From positions 17,771,833 to 17,835,832 of the forward strand of contig CAMZMU010000096.1 of assembly GCA_947311845.1 (NCBI GenBank): a DNA stretch of 64,000 nucleotides. Direction: 5' to 3'. The position numbers were made by a program, and so were the translations under genes. Of this stretch, positions 12,105 through 22,511 are shown one piece after another. The notes under the pieces were generated by a model. The model was not told the DNA's origin. It made no database searches and was given only the letters and a program-made list of their open reading frames with translations. Positions within the stretch are counted from its first letter, which is position 1. Each line of letters opens with the position of its first letter. This stretch comes from Poa pratensis (Eukaryota; Streptophyta; Magnoliopsida; Poales; Poaceae).

Positions 12105-13810
12105 CTAATCATCTGCTGATCTTCCTCCTCTTGCTGCTAACCGGGGAGCTGTCGAACCCACCATAGCTTTCAATCGATGACTCTGACGATGCACCAGTCG
12201 TTGTACTTGTCCATCACTGGTGCAGCTGAGGCAGCCTGCCTCGAGCACCCCGGTGGGGCTCCGCGGCGCGGACAGGGCTCTGCTCAGGTTTGTGGTTTTG
12301 GGCGCCAGCGGCAGCACAGTGGCGGCCATGGCCTGAACCGCTTCATGGCAGCGCAGCACCCTCTCCTGCAGAGCACAAGGCAACAGACCAGTTAAGTCGA
12401 CACGTCGCCATGGCTCTAAATGCAGCTCACGCGTTCCCTGCATGGTGTCTGGAGAAGTACGCGCGGCTACAGGCAATGACTTTTTCTGCACGTCTCAGAC
12501 GTACTCTACGGCTCCGCAAAGCCTCAAAATACGCTGCGCCGCAGTAAATGAGTGACGCCTGTGCACGCCAAAGACAAGAAATGTGCGCGGCTCACCTTAT
12601 CTACGTGGGTGCAGCGGATGTCTACGGTGCGGTCTTCTCCGGCCACGGCGGCGGCGACCGTCGCGGCGATCTCCGAGGGCATGAACTCTAAGCAGTTTGT
12701 TCCTGCCATGGGTGAACCGATCCACAATGTTATAGATATGTATCCAAAATGGTCAATGCTTCTCTGACAAACAAAATGCATTGCATGCACACCTCTGGAT
12801 ATGCAGAGGATGAGTTCTGCGGCGGAGCGCCTCGAGAGCGCCTTGCCGGCGTTGAGCTGGTGGAGGAAGTAGTCGATGTAGGAGAAGGGGGTGACGGCCT
12901 GCATCCGCCATTTGAGCGTGGTCAGGACCAGGAGCTCCATACTCTGGATCGTCTTCGCCTCGAACACGTACCGCGCGTCCCCGACCTGATCGATCGATCG
13001 AGCAGTGGTGGTCATTACGAGATCTCAGATCAAACGGCACGATCGGGGTTTAGACAGTGCAGGTCTGCGATGTGCAATCTCTGTAATTCTTTTTTCACTC
13101 ACCTGCAGGTCGATAGATTGAGGCACTGAAGTCTCCTCCATCTTGGCAGCTAGGGACAAGCACGCCACCGATAGCAGCTGCGTCATCCAAGCCTTGCCTT
13201 CCTGAAAACATGAGCGGAGATCGAACACGTGAGTCGCACTGGTCCATCACTGCAATGGCGCTATGCTTCACGGACCAAGAAACGGCTAGTGGGATCTGGG
13301 ATGGATGGATGGATTCTTACCGGAAGCTGGTAGAGCGAGAGGAAGCGGTCCAGATAGTTGAGGGCCAAGCACGCGGTGACGGGGCCGAAGCTGTAGTACG
13401 CGTGAACCTGTCGAGATATCTCAGTTCAGGACACGGAGGATTGCGAACAGAGCTACTAAAACAGAGGAGGAAACACAGCTGGTATAGGCTAATCGTCATC
13501 AGGAGCGAGAACCCACCTTCCAAATCCAGTCGACGGCGTCGGTGCGCACGCGGAGGTCGAAGCCCCCGTCGCTCAGCCGCTCGGCGTAGTCCTCCCTGGG
13601 CATGTGCTCCGTCTCCGTCGCCACCCAGCGGGACACGCATTCCTCGGACGGCAACGGGAAATCCACGGCGGCGAACTCGCAGTACGGCGACCCGCTCGTC
13701 TTGACTCCCGCCGCCGCCTGCGTCTCCTCCTCGTCGCCGAAGCCGAGGATGCTGCTGCTGTCCTCGGCGCAGAGAAGGATGGAAGCCGCCATCTCGTAGC
13801 TCGGATCCAT
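12105..13810 (-). CDS. CYCD2/4: D-type cyclin (CYCD2/CYCD4 group), six exons, intact
   Basis: Exons on the minus strand are 13810-13517, 13407-13321, 13201-13103, 12985-12793, 12702-12596 and 12365-12105. All introns are GT-AG, and the phases join to an uninterrupted 346-residue protein. The N-terminus carries LLCAE, an LxCxE motif for binding retinoblastoma-related protein, the hallmark of D cyclins. The cyclin N-box spans exons 1-4 ([48 protein letters not shown]). The C-terminal fold follows ([28 protein letters not shown]). The tail [14 protein letters not shown] resembles the D2/D4 group. In this family the product activates a cyclin-dependent kinase and promotes G1/S entry by phosphorylating RBR. 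The start has a G at +4. The leader is pyrimidine-rich, with no clear TATA box; an E2F-like CTTCCCGC lies at 14051-14058 on the minus strand. Subgroup assignment (D2 or D4) is tentative. Confidence 0.93.
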
Positions 13811-14683
13811 CGATCGGTCTCTTCTTGCTCCTGGTAAATGTCTCTCGATACAGTGATACGATAGTGTGATATTGGGCTCGGTCCCGCTCCTCTTGCTCTT
13901 CCTCTTCTGGTTTGGAGTGGGGTGAGGCGAGGCGTGGAGGAGGAGGAGAGGGCAAATGAGGGGAGGGGGATGACGACTCTTTTGTATGTAGTCCGGCGTA
14001 GGGACAACGGAGGGGCGTTTTGGGCAAGAGGTTAACGACAGGCAACGGAAGCGGGAAGTGAGGACGCTAACTAGAGAAATGCACGCTCTTTTTTTCATGG
14101 CGCTTTCGTCGCCCTTTTCTTTCCGAGTCTGTACTTTGAGACGGAGGAGGCGCGTTATTGCTTTTCTGGACCTTTTTTTATTGCATTGTTTTTTAGAGAT
14201 TTTGTATTGCATTGTTATTGTAGAGGCTGAGCATTATTTGTCCATGGTCTCCTATTCTGTTTCTTTCTTATTGCGTTTACTTCCCCTTTTGTGTTTCTTA
14301 CCTTACGTGTAAAAACATGATTATTAGTTCCAGAAAATTAGATGATGTCATGAGAGCCGAAAAGGGGAAGAAACAGACACGTGATATGAGAGCTAATGTT
14401 TGTTCATTATTTGAATTTCCCAAGTTTTTATACAATATATGCGTATTTAAACCATCACCATGAATATACTATTACACGTGCCACTACTCCATGACACGTT
14501 CAAATACGACATAAACACATGTCCCACTCAAAACACAAGGAGCCCCTCAAACCACTAATAATTACAACTACGGTTTTGGTGTTTCTTACTCGAATGAGAA
14601 TTAAGTTAGACCTCACTCAACTCTAAATTCATCATATTTGCATCATGATTCGTGCGGTATGTCATTTATGCAACTCAAATTTT
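13811..14683. other. Cyclin leader and upstream region
   Basis: The first 250 bases contain the CT-rich untranslated leader and probable core promoter of the cyclin on the minus strand. Further upstream is AT-rich DNA with no recognised element. Confidence 0.4.
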
Positions 14684-14925
14684 CTTCAGTTGTACACGGG
14701 TTTTTGTTGACTTGCAGTTGTACATGGGTTGCACATAGTTCAATTGAAAATTTTCCGGTTGCAGATGGGTTGCACATGAGTTGCATATGAAATTTTCGCA
14801 CTTACACATGGTTTGCACATGAGTTGCAACTAGAAATTTCCCAAATGCAAATGAGTTGTATATAAGTTACAATTTAAAAAATCAGTTACACATGGATTAC
14901 ACATGAGTTGCACATGCAACTGGAT
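14684..14925. repeat. Degenerate tandem repeat built on ACATGRGTTGCA
   Basis: Variants of GTTGCACATGAGTTGCA recur roughly every 35-45 bases (tacatgggttgcaca, gatgggttgcacatgag, catggtttgcacatgag, caaatgagttg, catggattacacatgag). The units are partly palindromic. They are too diverged for a precise unit length by eye. Confidence 0.55.
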
Positions 14926-15490
14926 GAAATCATTTGAGTGAGAGTTAACTTAATTCTTACTCGCTTGAGCCCTAGTTGCTCCGGTTTTTGGGTGACTTTC
15001 CTGCCTTCGACGTTGCCAAACCTCAACGTTGCTTTGTGAGCTGCAAGGGCCACACGAAAGTACATATAGCGCCCTCTCGTGGGTTTTGGATAATTAATGA
15101 CAAACAATTAGAAAAACATTTGGTGATTACCTTAAAATCAACCAAAGAGATCGATCTTGATTTTTAGAACTTAGCTAGCAGATAAAAAAGGTAAGTCCAA
15201 TGATTTGGCACGCGTGCATAGCCTCTCCAAACGTGAACATAACATTGGTGCCAACACCTTGATGGTGAGAATTACATTTGGCATCTTCGTGCACATTCTT
15301 ATAATTCGTTTTTTCTTTCTAATGACATGTTCTGAAGAATAAGTATTTCATGTATCTCTTTCATTTTTGATCCGTTGCTTCATTGTTTGTTGCTCTAGGT
15401 TTTACTCTTTTCTAGTTCTTTAGTGATTTACATGAAACATATGTTGATATGTTTTATTCCTATATATTTGACATGTGCCGTTTTATCTAG
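14926..15490. other. Intergenic DNA
   Basis: Contains a CCCTCTCGTGGGTTTTGGATAA stretch near 15070 (shown here as a 20-base-plus class of retroelement LTR edge, positions 15071-15092) that resembles grass LTR edges, but no partner end was found. The rest is AT-rich and unassigned. Confidence 0.3.
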
Positions 15491-16180
15491 TTGTGGGATG
15501 CTCCAGAGATGCTCCAGGAAAAGAACATGTTCAATTTGATGCATTGTTGGTCCAACCTTCGAAAATATCAAAAGTTGAAATGGTTTCGACTCTCTTTGAT
15601 GAGAGCTGAGGGTGGGTGCATCAATCTAGAAGAAGATTCGATGCCAGGGACCAGATCGAAACGATACATTGGTTCAAAGAAACCATGGGCGCCAAAGAAG
15701 ACGACATCATCTTCCTCCCTCCGAGATACACTTGCCGAGTACATAAAGGAGGTCCAACCATTCTCGAGTCGCAAAGTGTTGATGCATGAAGAGAACAAAG
15801 TAAGGTGGCCCACCTAATTTGACGTGCAATACCAAATCTTTAAGGGGATGTAAGAACATAGGGAACTCACAAACATGTCCACCGATACGACAAACATGAG
15901 TCTGAATCGGAAAGTTCGGTTTGTTGAGAAAGTCGAGCGCATCATGGAGAAGAGGAAAGAAAAGGCCAATAAATGTGTTTTTCATGCATTCTCGATGAAG
16001 TGTTGTGATGTGGCCGAACTTGCTGCCATTTCGGTGGCCGGACTTGGTGTTGGCCGAGACAGTTATTTGGTGCTTAAAGTGGTATGGCGAGACGTTGATT
16101 ATCCACATTGTGGTAGCCGAATTAATTGTTGGCATTCGTTATTTTGTTTCGAATGTATGAAATTGCAAAAATAAAACATA
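15491..16180 (+). pseudogene. Relic of a NAM-associated / Harbinger ORF1-like protein
   Basis: The frame at 15491-15817 contains FNLMHCWSNLRKYQKLKWF, which matches the 'hCW-x-LK-x-x-x-KW' pattern of plant proteins annotated as NAM-associated C-terminal domain and of PIF/Harbinger Myb-like ORF1 products. A basic stretch and SSSSLRDTLAEYIKEVQPF follow. After a frame change, the segment at 15875-16174 has NRKVRFVEKVERIMEKRKEK, consistent with the helical tail of the same family. There is no intact reading frame. It could be a host gene fragment or a transposon relic. Confidence 0.45.
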
Positions 16181-16251
16181 GGGCCGTCGTCTTGGCGCCA
16201 TTTCCCATTGTGTTGGACATGTGTCCGGCAACGCTCGAAACGGATCTGCAC

Positions 16252-16301
16252 AGTATGTAATTCAGTCATCCTTGCAAAAAAAAGTATGTAATTCAGTCAT
16301 C
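16252..16301 (+). mobile_element. Micro-retroposition scar (19-bp direct repeats, 12-base insert)
   Basis: AGTATGTAATTCAGTCATC occurs at 16252-16270 and 16283-16301 with no mismatch. The insert between them is CTTGCAAAAAAA. The perfect 19-bp duplication plus A-tail matches target-primed reverse transcription with almost total 5' truncation. Confidence 0.7.
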
Positions 16302-18313
16302 ATTAATCATTCAGACTTGCACACAATTGTACATAATCCTATCGATGAACTGCAAGGCAGAGGCAGAGGTAGGCACTCCTGCGAGCTAGAACCTACAACG
16401 ACCGCCCTTTGACCGCTCCAAGAGAGGACAACATCAAGCTGGCCCCGGCTTGCGTTGCGCCACTGGTCACTTGTGATCTGATCAGTACCTGCAGGCTGCA
16501 TGCAGCCATGAAATCGCAACCCTGCGGTACTGGTAACCGTATTGCTGTTTCGCTAGACGCCACCGCGGCCACCTCCGGCCGTGTCGCGCCGCTCGCGTTC
16601 CCGATCCCCGGCCGGCCGGGAGCTAGGCCATCGGATTCCCGGTCGAGGAGCCGGCCTGCCGACCGCCGAGCTCACGCGCGCGGCCGTACGCCGCAGCCTT
16701 TAACCTTTATCCCATTTCGTCGAGGCAGCTACCTAGCCAGGCAAGATGCGACGGAGGGCGCAGCCGAGTATGCTATTGCTCGGGCTCCGCACGGCGCGCC
16801 CTCCTATAACGGAGTCCTACTCATTGCCGGAAAGGACTCCCGTAGTACAGGTATCCGTAAAGCATCCTGTTGGATCGGTGACGGCCCAGGTGTGTACGTA
16901 TACACGACTATACACGTACATACATACGGAGGCAGCCATGGCAGTCACTTTTATCTGCGACACAGTGACGCCGGGGGCAGGGCAGAGGGCGCATTGACGT
17001 TGATGCGCGTGTTCTCACAGTCGCCCTCGATCCATCGACATCGAACTCCTCTCCTCTCGCCGTCGTTGTCTAATAAGAGTTGGTGATGATCGATCACCGT
17101 GGTGGCCTGGTGGGCCGTGGCTGCGCGCAGCGAAGTCGACCCGGCCACACACACTTTGCTCAGCAGCTGCAGCATGCGTAATTGCGTATCATGCATGGTC
17201 CAAGACGGAGGACTCGATCGAGCCGTGGTTGAGATCCGAGCTCTCGAAATGGCCGCCTGACCATTCGAGGAACGCCTTTCGTCGCGCTGCGCGGCGATGC
17301 CTGCGTGTTATTTAACGCCCGCCCGGGCTGGTGACCACTGGCCGGGCACTCGATCGCGGCAGCACGCAGCTAAGCTAGCACTATGTGCAGGCTGCATATA
17401 ATACTGGCGGGAGGACGTAGAGGTGTATGGACACGCGAGCGAGAGACAGGGGTCCAAAACAATGGCGCCGATCGCGACGTGAGTGCGGGAGGACGCGGGT
17501 CCTGGGATGGTTGACGGTTCATGGCCCGTACCGCGTCGTCGTCGCTGTCAGCTCACTCATTCTCAGTCTCTCGCATCTTTCAGTTCTGCCGGACGTGCTG
17601 CAACTGCAAAAGTCGGTGCCTCGATCGAGTTTTCTGCAGGCATGCCTTGCCCCTGTCGATCTCCATCACGGCCGTTCGCCGTGTAAATTGGTAAATGCAG
17701 TAGTTTCCTTGGCGCAAGGGTGATGTAGGAAGATCATAGCGCCCCTGAAAACCTCAATTACCATGGCCACATAATCAAACCGGCTAGCGAAATCAATGAT
17801 TAAGTGACTGAAAAATGATTGACGGTATTTCTCCGGTGACAGCCCATCCACTCGATTGTCTAATACATACACGCATGCGAATATGCGATCCTCTTGATCA
17901 AACCGTTGCAAACGGGCAACAGTTCCCATCGGGTGAAACATGATGGAAGTAGTGCGCCATGAGGGTTGGGTAAGAGTTGTACTAGTTGTACTTTAGGTTC
18001 TTTCTGATGTAATTTCAGATTTAGAAGCTTTAGAGGAAGAACTGTCACATCGGCTTGCTAATTTGCAGCACGCTGGTACGTAATTACTGGAGGCATCGTA
18101 TCAAACTGTATTACTCACCGATCCCTAGTAACCAAGAGGCAGAGCGGCATGTTCTGCAGCATCGGTTCCCGTAAAGATGTTTGTAGCACAGTAAATAAAC
18201 AACTCATATGATATGCCTAGCTAGCTGCGGGGATCGTCGATCGGAAGTCAGAAGAGAAGATTACAAGTCAGTAAAAACAACACAAATGGCAGACTCGCCC
18301 ACAGAGCACTGCA
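16302..18313. other. Intergenic DNA, moderately GC-rich, no confirmed gene
   Basis: A 225-codon plus-strand frame (16409-17086) has no recognisable domain and its composition follows GC-rich DNA. Promoter-like TATTTAA (about 17310) and TATAATA (about 17396) occur, but no convincing coding region follows. See the separate entry for the minus-strand frame at 17666-17941. Confidence 0.4.
17666..17941 (-). pseudogene. Possible coding fragment of unknown family
   Basis: The 91-codon frame has a balanced protein-like composition (for example FDQEDRIFACVYVLDNRVDG and SHLIIDFASRFDYVAMVIEVF), unlike its low-complexity neighbours. It is not recognised. The frame may continue upstream on the minus strand to about 18050 after a frame change. 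It may be an exon fragment of a captured or decayed gene, or chance. Confidence 0.25.
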
Positions 18314-19342
18314 CTCCGCAGTGCCATTTGGCTTTTCTTATTTGACCGGTCTGTTTACTTCCCCAAGCTCGAGGCACTCTACACATGAACCGAGGTTAAT
18401 GCAGGCATTGCTGGTCTAAAACGGAATCGTCGGCACGTTCCTAGTCTCTTCCTTAAAGACCATGAGGGCGGGGTTAAGCGCTGGTGCTACTACCGTCCAA
18501 GCCTGGCGATGGCAAGATGGGACTTTTACCTTTGGCTGTCTTGTTTGGGCGCTCTCATCGTAGTATCTAATCATCCATGACCAGATCATCAAGGTGATTA
18601 ATTAACATTTGTATAATGCACTAGGACATGAACTACGCTGCAGAAATGCATCTCTAGCTTGGTGAGCTAGACCAGACAAGTGTTCGTCAACTGTCAAGGT
18701 CTATTAAGTCGACAGATCTCTGGCGGCCATCGACCACGGAGCTTTCAAATTTGAAGACGCGGGAGATCTACCATGACTAATCAAAGGCAGTCCTGGATCT
18801 GTAGCTCGCCCTCGATCGCCCGGTCGTCGTCCTGCTCGTCATCTTTTATGCATTCTGCGCCAGATCGCACGCGGTACTGTTGGCCGACTCCACGCACTGC
18901 ACGGTGTTCGACGGCGTGCATTGCGTTGCATCGATCGGCTGCGTGCATGCATGCATGCAGCATTAGACACCGGGAACATGTGCATGCAGGGATCAAGATT
19001 GCTACGATCGAAGAGTAGTATTACTCTATACTTTCCTCTAGATGGCAGGGATGGATCGAAGAGACGAAGACTAGCTACAAACTACTAATCCAATGAGCGA
19101 TCGAGAGTCTCCGTTCGAGCAGCCCGATGCAGTAGTAGCTAGCATCGATCGGCGGATGTGCCAACAAGGCGTCGCCGGTCGACCGGCCATCAATGAGCGT
19201 CCAGAACATCCGCCACGGCCTCTGCGTCGCCGCCGCAATCCGCGCCGGGACACCGCCTCCCCCCACATCACCCCATGCAGTAGTAGCATACTCTCACGGA
19301 CGTACGCAACATGAGCCTTTCTATATGCCCTTGCTTCTTGGG

Positions 19343-19350
19343 TCTATTTA
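19343..19350 (+). promoter_or_regulatory. TATA-like motif conserved in both duplication copies
   Basis: TCTATTTAAGCTC occurs here and at 45545-45557 in copy B. It lies about 100 bp upstream of a small open frame. The spacing is promoter-like, but no transcript evidence exists. Confidence 0.3.
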
Positions 19351-19451
19351 AGCTCTACTGACTACTGGCGATCTCTATTCACGGCCAAGCCTCCTTGGTT
19401 TCTTACCTGATGCATGGTTAATTAATCGTTGGAAGCCGGGGTTAGTCGGCA

Positions 19452-19697
19452 ATGCTAGTCCAGGACAGAAGCAAGGTGCTCATGAGTCAAAGTCCCGATG
19501 AAGCCTCGAGGGGAAGGTACAATTTCCATGGCATTTTCTCGTGGAGCATATGCACCGGTGGGATGCCTTTCTTTGGTTTTTGTCATGCAGCGATTGGAGC
19601 TGGGCTAGCGTTCCGGCGAGAGGTTCGTAGTACCGGCGACGAGACGGGTGCGTGGCTGGACGCTGGTGGCGTGATCGAGAGTTGGCAACTGCGCTAG
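19452..19697 (+). CDS. Hypothetical 81-residue ORF, duplicated in copy B
   Basis: ATG at 19452, about 100 bp after a TATA-like motif. The product (MLVQDRSKVLMSQSPDEAS..., GMPFFGFCHAAIGAGLAF, ending GVIESWQLR) has no recognised domain. In copy B the same frame begins at 45648, is broken by a retroposon after KVL, and resumes at 46820-47032. I see six substitutions between copies over the resumed part, five of which change the amino acid, so there is no sign of purifying selection. Probably not a functional gene. Confidence 0.22.
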   Translation: MLVQDRSKVLMSQSPDEASRGRYNFHGIFSWSICTGGMPFFGFCHAAIGAGLAFRREVRSTGDETGAWLDAGGVIESWQLR

Positions 19698-20542
19698 CTG
19701 CAACGGTGACGCGCGCCGAGATGAGTACCCGTGAAGCACCCGTGCACGCTGGCCGAATAGAGAGAAACGCAGGGGAAAAAAGTCCATTTTAAACCATGAA
19801 CTCGTAGAGGTCGGGCGATTTGAACCCTGAACTCCAAATCCCGGTCGTTTGAACCCTGAACTTAGCAATCCCGATCTAAAATGAACCTTGGACATATTTG
19901 TCAGAGAGAAAAAAAATTACTACTGTGGCTGACAACGTTGGCCCACATGTCATATCCATTTTCTATCCCAATCTATCTTTCAGTAAAAAAACAGAGCTAG
20001 GGCGTTGACCCGTCGCTGAGCGCGGACTTGCCGTCGTGCTCCGATTCTCCGAAGCTGGTGGCGCCCAATCTGTTCGAATCAATCCACCACGTTCCTTGCA
20101 TGTGTAGTGATTGAACCGGAGTAGCTGCCTGATCTGTTCGAATCAAACATTGACTAAATATGTACGTCAAGAGCACGGCGCGGACGAGGCGCAGGTGCAC
20201 GGCACGCGGCCGGCGAACGCGACGTGTACGAGGTGCAGTGCGAGGTGCAGACGACGCGCGGGGTGCGGCGCGTTGCCAGGTCAGGCGACCACGCCTCCGC
20301 GGGCGCGTGATACCGTGATGTCATCGACATCGCGATCAAAGTTTACATAATTTTGGCCATTTTAAAGGTAAAGACAGGCGCTCTCCCATTCTAAGAAAGT
20401 TGAACAAGTTTTATAAGTAAAACCAGCCTCAAATCTCAAAAACTATGTATTGCAATGTTTATAACCGAAAAGCCGCACGAGTAAGGAGACCTCGTCATCA
20501 CACGACACAAGTCCACCAACGCAATAAGCACACGTCTCCGGA

Positions 20543-20700
20543 CAGTGGCGGGCCTAGAAAATTTCGGAAGCACGGGCAAAAAAGTTTAACATGCTAAATT
20601 TTTGAAAAAAAACGCTATAGAAAATCCTAAATTACAAGTTATGCGCCGCCAGCAAGCCCAAACGACCGCCTAGGCTGGAGGGGTGGTAGGTCCGCCCCTG
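20543..20700. mobile_element. hAT-type MITE, 158 bp
   Basis: Ends are CAGTGGCGGGCCTAG at the left and AGGTCCGCCCCTG at the right. The flanks TCTCCGGA (20535-20542) and TCTCCGGG (20701-20708) form an 8-bp target duplication with one mismatch, the length expected for hAT. Absent from copy B, so it inserted after the tandem duplication, or its segment was lost from B. Confidence 0.7.
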
Positions 20701-22491
20701 TCTCCGGGGTCGTGGCCTCGACTTATATCAAAACTCTACAACGACACAAACAAGAAGGAGAACGATGACTAAGCTAAGTTTACTCCTTGCGCGTCACAAT
20801 TTTACCGAACAAATTTTACGGAAGATCCAAAACAAGGAAAACATAGCAATTTCACAAGCGCAATAGGATATAGATCTCCGAATGATGTTAGACCGACAAA
20901 AATTTCCTACTCTTGCCACTCCTCCTCGATACCTCTTTGTGGATGGGCAACATGGCAGACCGACAGGGCTCAAAAACAAAGTGTGATCACATGATAGTTG
21001 AAAACATGAGACAAAACTTCCCAAGATCACCCTAGCTGGCTGGCGGCAGGACGGTGGAGGTCAGTTGATCGTTCATTCGGACGATTGTTACCCAACCAAT
21101 CTGCCACGAGCAACATGAGTAATCATAGAGCATAATGAAAAGTTACAGTAAGGAACACACATATGTACGTTTAACATGCGATGTAAAAGATACGAGAACA
21201 AAACCTTATACACATCATGTAACCTAGAGTCTTATTTTCCTTACACCTACTATATATAATCACATATTACAAACTTTGCTATCTACTCATACACTTTAAG
21301 ATGAACAATCATGCACACTATAAACTTCTGCTGAGATATTTGTTAGATAACACACTTTAGAGCTTTCCATCAAGCTATTTAGAGATATAAAAATGAAACA
21401 ATATGTTTATATACACTATGGTTTACTGGAGCTCCACAAATTAATCTCTATTTCTATACGATGTCTTTCTGTTTGACGGATCCAACGATGCTCGATTAAA
21501 TGAAAGGTTTTCTAAGTGACAACACATCAAGTGAGATTTATCGACAAGTACTGTTTAAAGTAACTAAAATACATTGTGAATGACAACCGATTTAAAGGTA
21601 TTGAATTGTATAAATAAAATTACATATTAAATATTTAGTACAATCAATAGGCGATATGCTGAATTAAGTGTAATAAAAAACTATATGCAAAAATATTTCA
21701 AGTTTGTACTTTCTGAATACTATAAAATATTTATGTTGGTTTTTCAAGCATCAAGCAATTGATATTCGTACAATTTTCAAAGGTAGGCGTTCTAGTAGTA
21801 GTGACATTCTCGTCCGGCTCCTCTAGAAGTGGGTTGTGTAGAAATAATTTAATACATGAGAACAATTCTCAGATTACTGTACAAGCTTGTAAAGTTTGTT
21901 CCATTAGCACAGCTAGACAGCCGGAGAGAGTACTACTTGGTGCCATCTATCTATATCAGAAATTTGGCAAAGGACACTTAAAACATGTATTCACAAATAG
22001 AAATTAATATTAAACACTTTCATATAAAATACTCTTAATAAATTCAATATCCCTCAATTGTTATTTACTGATTTAAGAAGCAAAATAAATAAGTCCAGGG
22101 CAGCACGGACCAAAGCTGCAACTTCACTGCGGAAGTACATCCGGTGATGTTTCGATCCATCACACTGAAAGCCGTTTGCGGGCTGTGGATCCAAAACAGG
22201 TCAAAGATGGCTGTTTGTTTGGGCTCTGCAGCGCCATTTGGATTTTCTTATTTGACCGGTCTGTTTACTTCCCCAAGCTCGAGGCACTCTACACATGAAC
22301 CGAGGTTAATGCAGGCGTTACTCGTCCTAAACGGAATCGTCGGCACGTTCCTAGCCTCTTTGTTAAGACCATGAGGGCGAGGTTAAGCGCTGGTGCTACT
22401 ACCGTCCAAAGCCTGGCGATGGCGAGATGGGACTTTTACCTTTGGCTGTTTTGTTTGGACGCTCTCATCGTAGTATCTAACTAGCAAGATG

Positions 22492-22511
22492 GCCCTCGCA
22501 AATGCGAGGGC
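22492..22511 (-). other. Helitron 3' terminal hairpin
   Basis: GCCCTCGCA and TGCGAGGGC pair perfectly around a 2-base loop. The hairpin is followed on the minus strand by 11 bases ending in CTAG, the usual position of the Helitron termination hairpin. Confidence 0.85.

Larger units (their letters stand above)
18314..22223. repeat. Tandem duplication, copy A (3.9 kb)
   Basis: It begins CTCCGCAGTGCCATTTGG and ends ...TTTGTTTGGG. The same order of sequence recurs in copy B (22224-57113), interrupted by insertions. Clear matching blocks are 18314-18570 with 22224-22480, 18571-19478 with 44821-45680, 19490-19740 with 46822-47080, 20270-20470 with 48750-48940, 21135-21412 with 48958-49241, 21404-21905 with 50412-50915, and 21930-22223 with 56805-57113. 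Divergence by eye is of the order of 5-15 percent. Copy A holds the uninterrupted sites of four copy-B insertions. Segments at about 19770-20270 and 20480-21130 have no counterpart in copy B. Confidence 0.85.

Noticed and set aside
13317..14045. 242-codon minus-strand ORF over cyclin exon 1
   Set aside because: It is in another frame than the cyclin and runs through introns and leader; shadow of the real gene.
14926..15180. LTR edge with CCCTCTCGTGGG
   Set aside because: Only a short resemblance, no partner terminus or target duplication; not called as an element.
16409..17086. 225-codon plus-strand ORF
   Set aside because: No recognisable domain or splice pattern, Arg/Pro/Ser composition typical of GC-rich chance frames.
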